In this document: in pieces, positions 1 through 4,729 of the stretch | How the letters are laid out: each line of letters begins with the position of its first letter | Numbering within the stretch: the stretch's first letter is position 1 | Notes under the pieces: generated by a model | Databases searched by the model: none | What the model was told of the DNA's origin: nothing | The model's input: the letters and a program-made list of their open reading frames with translations, nothing else | Translations under genes and position numbers: made by a program | From: an uncultured Bilophila sp. | GTDB lineage: Bacteria; Desulfobacterota; Desulfovibrionia; Desulfovibrionales; Desulfovibrionaceae | Direction: 5' to 3' | Assembly: GCA_959604115.1 (NCBI GenBank) | Contig: CAUHBW010000210.1 | Span: 1 to 6,863, forward strand | DNA length: 6,863 nt

Positions 1-467
1 CATGACGGCAGGTAGGACGAGAAGAGGATGAACATGGCGACGGAGCACCCGGCGGCCGGACAGGGAAGCCCGACGAAGAACTTCTTGCTCACCGTGGTGA
101 CGCAGACGTTGAAGCGCGCGAGGCGCAGGGCGGTGCAGGCCACATAGAGGAAGCCCACGCCGATGCCGAGCTTGCCGTACCCTTCGAGCACCCACATCCA
201 CGCGGTGAACGCGGGAGCGACGCCGAAGGCCACGAGGTCGGCCAACGAGTCGTACTGGATGCCGAATTCGCTGGCGGTGTTGGTCAGACGGGCGACTTTC
301 CCGTCCAGACCGTCCATGAGGGCGCTGAACAGGATAGCCAGGGCACTGCCTTCGATATTGCCCTGCACCGCGAGGAGCATGGCAAGAAAGCCCGTGAACA
401 GGCTGGCAGTGGTGAAGAGGTTCGGGAGGATGTAGACGCCCCGCCGAACGGGTTTTTCTTCTTGCAT
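1..467 (-). CDS. pssA: CDP-diacylglycerol--serine O-phosphatidyltransferase (3' end outside window)
   Basis: Integral membrane enzyme that joins L-serine to CDP-diacylglycerol, giving phosphatidylserine and CMP. This is the committed step towards phosphatidylethanolamine. The 155 visible residues start MQEEKPVRRG and contain the full CDP-alcohol phosphatidyltransferase signature D-x2-DG-x2-AR-x8-G-x3-D-x3-D, with D52, D55, G56, A59, R60, G69, D73 and D77 all in register. Hydrophobic stretches at about 13-34, 40-50, 82-95, 100-117 and 137-152 fit the multi-pass fold of the non-enterobacterial (type II) PssA. Enterobacterial PssA is an unrelated phospholipase-D-like protein. The frame runs off the left edge, so I judge the C-terminal part (roughly a third) to be missing. 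The start is the ATG at 467-465, with a weak AGG-type ribosome site about 10 bases upstream. It lies 53 bp behind psd on the same strand, probably as one operon. Family assignment is secure. Serine rather than glycerol phosphate as acceptor is inferred from the psd neighbour and overall resemblance. Confidence 0.93.
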   Translation of the reverse strand, partial: MQEEKPVRRGVYILPNLFTTASLFTGFLAMLLAVQGNIEGSALAILFSALMDGLDGKVARLTNTASEFGIQYDSLADLVAFGVAPAFTAWMWVLEGYGKLGIGVGFLYVACTALRLARFNVCVTTVSKKFFVGLPCPAAGCSVAMFILFSSYLPS

Positions 468-482
468 AATAAAGTACCTGTG

Positions 483-503
483 GGAATCCTGCGATCAGAT
501 TCC
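483..503 (-). repeat. Short inverted repeat between psd and pssA
   Basis: GGAATC at 483-488 and GATTCC at 498-503 form a perfect 6-bp stem around a 9-base loop, between the psd stop and the pssA ribosome site. A second 5-bp stem (508-512 with 517-521) touches the psd stop codon. Neither is followed by a T-run on the minus strand, so these do not look like terminators. They could be mRNA processing or spacing structures in a psd-pssA transcript, or chance. Confidence 0.3.
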
Positions 504-520
504 GGCCGCGCAAGCGTGCG

Positions 521-1168
521 CTAGGCCTGAAATTTTCTGGCCAGGATGCTTTCTCCTGCCGCGACCACATCACCGTTGGTAACGACAGCACTATAGTCGG
601 GTGGAAGATAGAGGTCAACCCGGGAGCCGAAGCGGATCATGCCGTAGCGTTCGCCGCGGGCGAGCGCGTCGCCCTCTTCCACGCGGCAGACGATCCGCCG
701 GGCGATGAGCCCCGCCACCTGCACCATGACCCACGAACGCCCGCCGTCGTCGCGCACGAGATAGGCGCAACGTTCGTTGTCGGTGGACGCCTTGTCCAGC
801 GCGGCGTTGACGAACGCGCCGGGGAAATAGCGGATGGCCTCAATCCGTCCCGCGACGGGCGAGCGGTTGACGTGCACATTGAACACGTTCATGAAAATGC
901 TGATGCAGGGCCGGACCTCCCCGGTGATGGGGTCGGCTTTGGGCTCCACGCGGATCACCTTGCCGTCGGCGGGACTGACCGCCACGTCGGGTTCCGAGGG
1001 GACCACGCGTTCGGGGTCACGGAAGAAGTGCCCGGAAAACCATGTCAGCACGAGAAAAAGCAGGGCCAGCGGCCAGCAGCGCAGCGCCGCGAACGCCAGC
1101 GTCGTCAGCGCGAGCAGAAAGAGGAACGGCAGCCCTTCCGGCGCCACACCGATATTGGCTTTTCGCAT
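521..1168 (-). CDS. psd: Phosphatidylserine decarboxylase proenzyme, short (PSD-A) type
   Basis: Converts phosphatidylserine to phosphatidylethanolamine plus CO2 at the inner membrane, using a pyruvoyl group made by self-cleavage. The 215-residue protein is the short bacterial form, well below the roughly 300 residues of the enterobacterial enzyme. Residues 12-50 are hydrophobic and give one or two membrane segments. The expected catalytic landmarks are visible: D68 in SPADGK, H99 in FNVHVNRSP, and the cleavage site G181-S182 in RFGSRVD. S182 would become the pyruvoyl residue, leaving a small alpha chain of about 34 residues. The start is the ATG at 1168, with AAGGA (1175-1179) six bases upstream. 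The next gene, pssA, makes its substrate, which makes the assignment very firm. It is 105 bp behind trkH on the same strand. Whether it is cotranscribed with trkH or has its own promoter cannot be decided from sequence. Confidence 0.96.
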   Translation of the reverse strand: MRKANIGVAPEGLPFLFLLALTTLAFAALRCWPLALLFLVLTWFSGHFFRDPERVVPSEPDVAVSPADGKVIRVEPKADPITGEVRPCISIFMNVFNVHVNRSPVAGRIEAIRYFPGAFVNAALDKASTDNERCAYLVRDDGGRSWVMVQVAGLIARRIVCRVEEGDALARGERYGMIRFGSRVDLYLPPDYSAVVTNGDVVAAGESILARKFQA

Positions 1169-1273
1169 CTGTCATCCTTCACATGTTGAACCGGAACGTT
1201 TGTCCGGCCCGATGGGGGGTTAAACGTGATTTTTGGATCATGACCGAAAACGGTCCCGGATGCAACCCGCGCC

Positions 1274-2737
1274 TCAATCCCTCCAGAACTCGGGAATGAA
1301 CAGCACGAGGATGGCGTAGATCTCCAGCCTCCCCAGCAGCATGCACAGGGTGAGCACCCACTTGGACAGCGCCGGGACGTGGCTGAAGTTGTCCACGGGC
1401 CCCACGCTGCCGAGCCCCGGCCCCACGTTGGAGATGCAGGTCAGCGTCGCCGTGAACGCGCTCAGCAGATCCATGTCCTGAACGGCCAGCACAATCGTCC
1501 CCGCCGTGGTGACGATGAGGTAGAGCAGGAAGAAGCCCACCACGCCCGAGATGACCTCGACGGGGACGGACTTCCCGGCGATCTTGAGGTGCCTGACCGA
1601 GTGCGGGTGCAGCAGCCGGAAGATTTCCTGATAGGCCAGCCGGAACAGCATGACCAGCCGCATGACCTTGACGCCGCCGCCCGTCGATCCCGCGCAGCCC
1701 CCCATGAGCATAAACATAAGTATGATCACGAGCGTTATGGAGGGCCACAGGTTATAATTTTCGGTCACGAAGCCGGTGGTGGTGCATACGGAGACGAGCT
1801 GGAACACCGCCGCCCGCACTACGTATTCGAATTCCGCCGCCGACTCGACCTTGAAGACACCGTGCTCCACGAGCCCGGCGACGATGACCGCCGATCCGAG
1901 CAGGAGCAGTCCCGTATAGAACCGGCATTCCCGGTCGCGGAAGTACGCCCGGACCATGCCTTTCAGGGCCTGCGAATGCAGCGAGAAGCTGATGCCCGCA
2001 ATGAACATGAAAAAGGTCAGGATCCACTGGATGGACGCCTGCGGGTAGGCGGCGATGGAGGCGTTCTTCGTCGAGAAGCCGCCCGTGGCCACGGTCGAGA
2101 AGCTGTGGTTGAGGGCGTCGAACCAGTCCATGCCCGCGACGTACAGCAGCACGGTGAGCACCAGCGTCATCAGGCAGTACACCTTCCAGAGCGCAATCGC
2201 GGTGTCCTGCATTCTCGGAGTGAGCTTGTCCGGGTTCGGGCCGGTGACTTCGGCCCGGTAGAGCTGCATCCCGCCCACGCCGAGCAGCGGCAGCACGATC
2301 AGCGACAGCACGATGATCCCGAGGCCGCCGATCCAGTGCGTCAGGCTGCGCCACATGAGCAGGCCGTGCGGCAAGGCCTGAACGTCGGGGAAAATGGTGG
2401 CTCCCGTGGTGGTGAAGCCCGACGCCGCCTCGAACACGGCGTCCGTCACCGAGGCCGTGGAGGTCAGCACGAACGGCAGGCCGCCCGCGAAGCTCGCCAC
2501 GATCCAGCAGATGCCCACCACGGCGAACCCGTCCCGGAGGGTCAGGTGCAGCGGCGTGTCCGAACGGTTGGAGTACGCCAGAGCCACCCCGCCGCCCATC
2601 ATGATCACCATTGAGGACAGCAGGCCCAGAAACGCCCCGTCCTCATACCACAGCGACACCCCCAGCGGCAGCACCAGCGACGCGCCCACGCACGCCAGCA
2701 GCACCCCTACGATAAACAGCACCGAACGTATTTGCAT
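1274..2737 (-). CDS. trkH: Trk-type potassium uptake protein, membrane subunit TrkH
   Basis: K+-translocating subunit of the Trk system, in the cytoplasmic membrane. The 487 residues fit the usual TrkH length and the fourfold M1-P-M2 architecture. All four selectivity-filter loops can be seen: SGFTTTGATI (106-115), STVATGGFS (214-222), SVCTTTGFV (316-324) and CISNVGPGLG (434-443). Each has the central glycine that lines the filter. The glycine-rich GGCAGSTGGGVKV (346-358) is the intramembrane loop in the third repeat known from TrkH structures to act as a gate under the pore. The C-terminal MLLGRLEIY (466-474) is also family-typical. The start is the ATG at 2737, with AAGGA (2743-2747) five bases upstream. 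Its partner trkA lies upstream on the same strand, separated by an unusual structured 373-bp spacer. No truncation or frameshift is seen. It could be called KtrB, but the two-RCK TrkA partner (KtrA has one RCK unit) and the length favour TrkH. Confidence 0.95.
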   Translation of the reverse strand: MQIRSVLFIVGVLLACVGASLVLPLGVSLWYEDGAFLGLLSSMVIMMGGGVALAYSNRSDTPLHLTLRDGFAVVGICWIVASFAGGLPFVLTSTASVTDAVFEAASGFTTTGATIFPDVQALPHGLLMWRSLTHWIGGLGIIVLSLIVLPLLGVGGMQLYRAEVTGPNPDKLTPRMQDTAIALWKVYCLMTLVLTVLLYVAGMDWFDALNHSFSTVATGGFSTKNASIAAYPQASIQWILTFFMFIAGISFSLHSQALKGMVRAYFRDRECRFYTGLLLLGSAVIVAGLVEHGVFKVESAAEFEYVVRAAVFQLVSVCTTTGFVTENYNLWPSITLVIILMFMLMGGCAGSTGGGVKVMRLVMLFRLAYQEIFRLLHPHSVRHLKIAGKSVPVEVISGVVGFFLLYLIVTTAGTIVLAVQDMDLLSAFTATLTCISNVGPGLGSVGPVDNFSHVPALSKWVLTLCMLLGRLEIYAILVLFIPEFWRD

Positions 2738-2759
2738 GGTTGTCCTTCGGGAAGGGAGC

Positions 2760-2813
2760 TTGGGGAGGGGAAGGGGAAACTTTCTGGAGAAAGTTTCCCC
2801 TTCCCCTCCCCAA
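2760..2813. repeat. Perfect 25-bp inverted repeat in the trkH leader
   Basis: The arms 2760-2784 and 2789-2813 are exact reverse complements, separated by only four bases (TGGA, 2785-2788). Each arm is built from G (or C) tracts separated by A (or T) bases, ending in an AAACTTTC-type tip. In trkH mRNA it would form a very stable stem-loop ending about 12 bases before the Shine-Dalgarno sequence. No T-run follows on either strand, so a classical intrinsic terminator is unlikely. The layout resembles a REP- or MITE-like intergenic element. I recall similar GC-tract hairpins in Desulfovibrio genomes but could not check this. Confidence 0.9.
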
Positions 2814-2823
2814 ACCCCACCCC
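2797..2823 (-). promoter_or_regulatory. Potential G-quadruplex: five runs of four G in the trkH leader
   Basis: Read on the minus (trkH-sense) strand, this stretch is five G4 tracts separated by 1, 3, 1 and 2 bases (T, TTT, A, AA). This is a textbook tight-loop quadruplex motif and could form in the trkH mRNA leader about 60 bases before the start codon. Three of the five tracts lie in one arm of the 25-bp inverted repeat, so hairpin and quadruplex compete. The plus strand also has five G-runs nearby (2749-2776), of three to four G each. The motif is plain in the sequence. That it folds or regulates anything is inference. Confidence 0.55.
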
Positions 2824-3034
2824 TTCCTCTTCAAAGACTTTCATAAACGGGGCGGAACGCGGTTGCGGGAACGCGGCGGCCTTCGCCATGCCGCAAGTCT
2901 CCCGGAGACGCCTGTTGCTTTAACCGTAACGGTTTTTGCGTATGCCCAAAATGAAAAAACAGTCCGAGCTCCGCAGGGCCGCCGCTCCGGTCCGCATCAC
3001 GGCGGAGTGCGGGAACCGTCCGACGCCCACGGGA

Positions 3035-3064
3035 CCGCCTTGAAGCCGCGCGGCCTCAAGGCGG
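3035..3064 (-). terminator. Hairpin downstream of trkA, possible terminator or 3' stabiliser
   Basis: Arms 3035-3047 and 3052-3064 form a 13-bp stem around the loop GCGC. The single non-Watson-Crick position (3044/3055) becomes a G·U pair in the minus-strand RNA, which suits a structure made in the trkA transcript. It begins 46 bases after the trkA stop codon. There is no following U-run, so it may stabilise the 3' end or attenuate read-through into trkH rather than terminate efficiently. Confidence 0.4.
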
Positions 3065-3070
3065 CTTCGA

Positions 3071-3101
3071 GGGGTCCGGGGGGCATGATGCCGCCGGAGG
3101 C
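3071..3101 (-). repeat. Short copy of a 3'-flank motif after trkA
   Basis: Nine bases after the trkA stop the minus strand reads GCCTCCGGCGGCA (3101-3089), four bases, then GCCCCCCGGACCCC (3084-3071). Both blocks occur, identical and in the same order, right after the antiporter stop (6728-6740 and 6783-6796), where 42 bases separate them. The trkA copy therefore looks like a shortened or decayed version lacking the internal hairpins. Confidence 0.7.
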
Positions 3102-3110
3102 GTCTTCCCG

Positions 3111-4502
3111 CTACGCCTTCTTTTCGGAAACGATTTCTTCGAGCTTGCTCATCTTCTCGCGGAGGCTGAGCAGCACGATGCGGTCCTGCGGCTGGATGAC
3201 GGTCTGCCCCGAAGGGATGAACGCCTCGCCGCTCCGGATGACCCCGAGCAGCAGAATCCCCTTGGGCAACCCCAGTTCGAAAACCCGTCGCCCGGCAAGA
3301 GCCGAATCGTCGTCCACCAGCGCTTCGAGCATTTCGGCGGCGTCTCCGCCCACGGCGACGCTCGAAAGCACCTTCCCCTGCCGGATATACTGCAAAATAC
3401 TGTTGACCGCGGACAGGCGCGGACTCACGCTGTGCTCGATGCCGATGGCCTCCACGAGCGGCAGATACGCGGGCTTGTTCACGCGGGCCACCGTTTCCTT
3501 TACGCCGAGGGACTTCGCCAGCAGGCAGGAAAGGATGTTCGATTCCTCATCGCCGGTGACCGCGATGAAGGCGTCCATCTGATCGATGTGCTCCTCCTGC
3601 AGCAGGGACTTGTCCGTCCCGTCGCCGTGCAGCACCAGCGTGCCCTGCAACAGATCCGCAAGCTGATCGCAACGCTTTTCGTCGATGTCGATGAGCTTGG
3701 TGTCCACGCCCTTGTTTTCCAGCAGACGCGCCAGACGCAGGCCGATGTTGCCGCCGCCCACGATGCAGGCCGTGTCGATGGTCCCTCGCGTCTTGTGCAG
3801 CGCCCGCAGCAGCGCCCGCTGGCTCGTCGGCTTGTAGGCGAAATACGCCACGTCGCCCGTCCGGATCTCGTCCGAACCGGACGGCACGATGAGCTTCTGC
3901 CCGCGCGCGATGGCCCCGACCATGATGCCCTGATCGGACACGATCTCCCGAAACCGGGTGAGCGGCTGGTCGATGAGCGGGCCGCCCTCCATACGCATCC
4001 CCACCATGCGGATGAACCCGTCCGCGAGCTGCCCGTACTCCACCGCGCCGGGCAGGGTCAGCAGCCGTTCTATGGAACGGACGATTTCCTCTTCCGGGTT
4101 GATGAGCATGCTGATCTGAAGGGAGCCGCTGCCGAGCAGCTTGGGATAGGCCGTGTATTCCTCGGTGCGGATGCGGGCCAGCTTCATGGCCTTGGGCGCG
4201 ATGGCGTTGGCGAAGAGGCAGGCCACGATGTTGGTTTCGTCGCTGTCGGTCACGGCCAGAAAGATGGCGGCGTCTTCGGCGCCCGCGTTTCTGAGCACGG
4301 ACGGGCTGGAACCGGACCCGAGGACGGTCTGCACGTCCATGTTGTCCTCGATCCTGCGGAGCTTGTCGGGGTTCTGGTCGATGACCACAACCTGCTTCTG
4401 CTCCTCGGACAGCCGCTGCGCGATGTGGAATCCGACTTCCCCCGCTCCCACGATGACTATCTTGAGTTCCTCGATTTTCTGGGGAGCACGACGAAACAGC
4501 AT
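3111..4502 (-). CDS. trkA: Trk potassium uptake system, peripheral NAD-binding subunit TrkA
   Basis: Cytoplasmic regulator that assembles as a ring under TrkH and opens or closes it in response to bound nucleotides. The 463 residues hold two tandem RCK units, as in classical TrkA. The first Rossmann domain has GAGEVG (19-24) with the acidic D42 at the end of the second strand and VTDSDETNI (84-92). A first RCK-C lobe follows at about 145-225. The second Rossmann domain has GGGNIG (249-254), D272, HGDGTD (292-297) and VTGDEESNI (315-323), and is followed by the second RCK-C at about 378-450. Both nucleotide sites look intact. I start it at the ATG at 4502 (MLFRRAPQ). A TTG four codons upstream (4514) is open, but the ribosome site GGGAGG lies between it and the ATG. 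It sits upstream of trkH on the same strand, which fits a TrkA/TrkH pair, and diverges from the antiporter gene. Confidence 0.95.
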   Translation of the reverse strand: MLFRRAPQKIEELKIVIVGAGEVGFHIAQRLSEEQKQVVVIDQNPDKLRRIEDNMDVQTVLGSGSSPSVLRNAGAEDAAIFLAVTDSDETNIVACLFANAIAPKAMKLARIRTEEYTAYPKLLGSGSLQISMLINPEEEIVRSIERLLTLPGAVEYGQLADGFIRMVGMRMEGGPLIDQPLTRFREIVSDQGIMVGAIARGQKLIVPSGSDEIRTGDVAYFAYKPTSQRALLRALHKTRGTIDTACIVGGGNIGLRLARLLENKGVDTKLIDIDEKRCDQLADLLQGTLVLHGDGTDKSLLQEEHIDQMDAFIAVTGDEESNILSCLLAKSLGVKETVARVNKPAYLPLVEAIGIEHSVSPRLSAVNSILQYIRQGKVLSSVAVGGDAAEMLEALVDDDSALAGRRVFELGLPKGILLLGVIRSGEAFIPSGQTVIQPQDRIVLLSLREKMSKLEEIVSEKKA

Positions 4503-4506
4503 AAAG

Positions 4507-4512
4507 CCTCCC
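4507..4512 (-). promoter_or_regulatory. Ribosome binding site that fixes the trkA start
   Basis: GGGAGG on the minus strand lies four bases before the ATG at 4502. The competing upstream TTG at 4514-4512 shares its last G with this site, so it cannot be served by it and has no other good Shine-Dalgarno sequence upstream. The ATG is therefore the better start. Confidence 0.75.
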
Positions 4513-4622
4513 AAACCGCCCGTAGGCTATGGATTGTGTTCCGAAAGGGCCTGACCGCACGCTTCCAGACTGCGGCAGCATAGCGCAAAACCCACTCGGG
4601 GAAAACTAGAAAAAGCGTTTCC

Positions 4623-4644
4623 TTCCCGCATAACCGTCCGGGAA
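4623..4644. promoter_or_regulatory. Candidate operator: inverted repeat in the divergent region
   Basis: TTCCCG (4623-4628) and CGGGAA (4639-4644) are perfect inverted half-sites separated by ten bases, roughly one and a half helical turns centre to centre. It lies mid-way in the 227-bp region between trkA and the antiporter, just upstream of the AT-rich promoter-like patch of the latter. A dimeric regulator could bind here, but a 6-bp repeat is short enough to occur by chance and no regulator gene is in view. Confidence 0.3.
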
Positions 4645-4658
4645 TGATGCTTTTCGGC

Positions 4659-4702
4659 TTGCGTTATCCTTCCATCCATCCTAAAAGAATACTTTATTTA
4701 TA
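4659..4702 (+). promoter_or_regulatory. Likely promoter region of the antiporter gene
   Basis: A marked AT-rich patch (4681-4702, mostly A and T in a GC-rich neighbourhood) lies 28-49 bases before the antiporter start. One possible sigma-70 reading is TTGCGT (4659-4664), a 17-base spacer and TAAAAG (4682-4687). AATACT (4688-4693) is an alternative -10. Box matches are only 3-4 of 6, so the region is better supported than the exact boxes. The ribosome site is CGGAG (4715-4719), ten bases before the ATG. Confidence 0.4.
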
Positions 4703-4729
4703 CGCCCCGCTTCACGGAGTGCCTTTCGC

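Larger units (their letters stand above)
2738..3110. other. 373-bp spacer between trkA and trkH, no credible gene
   Basis: Open frames across this stretch translate to low-complexity Gly/Pro/Phe/Lys-rich peptides derived from the GC-rich inverted repeat and show no domain or good start, so I call no gene. From the trkA side it holds a short 3'-flank motif shared with the antiporter gene (3071-3101), a 13-bp hairpin (3035-3064), about 200 bp with no clear signal, then the G-run cluster and the 25-bp inverted repeat before trkH. A small AT-richer patch (about 2919-2962) contains a 5-bp stem, AACCG/CGGTT (2922-2926 with 2930-2934). It is the likeliest place for a separate trkH promoter, but I could not pick convincing -35 and -10 boxes. 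Confidence 0.7.

Noticed and set aside
1191..1207. CCGGA-N7-TCCGG stem just upstream of the psd ribosome site
   Set aside because: Five base pairs in GC-rich DNA are expected by chance, and the stem does not overlap the Shine-Dalgarno sequence.
1242..1255. GACCG-AAAA-CGGTC hairpin between trkH and psd as a trkH terminator
   Set aside because: The stem is only 5 bp, and the minus strand continues with A-rich rather than T-rich sequence, so it does not fit an intrinsic terminator. A TTGCAT/CATGAT promoter reading over the same bases matches consensus too poorly to call.
1379..2614. Plus-strand open frame of 411 codons antisense to trkH
   Set aside because: Charged, low-complexity translation with no recognisable domain. 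It mirrors the GC-rich codon use of trkH, whose four filter loops are intact on the other strand.
2922..2937. AACCG-TAA-CGGTT followed by TTT as a plus-strand terminator
   Set aside because: No plus-strand gene ends here and the stem has only five pairs, so a terminator role has nothing to terminate.
2740..3582. Plus-strand open frame of 280 codons starting in the GC-rich inverted repeat
   Set aside because: The first part merely translates the repeat into Gly/Pro/Phe-rich sequence, and the rest runs antisense through the 3' end of trkA. There is no domain and no convincing ribosome site.
3432..4583. Plus-strand open frame of 383 codons antisense to trkA
   Set aside because: Same shadow effect: His/Val/Asp-rich sequence without motifs, opposite two intact nucleotide-binding domains.
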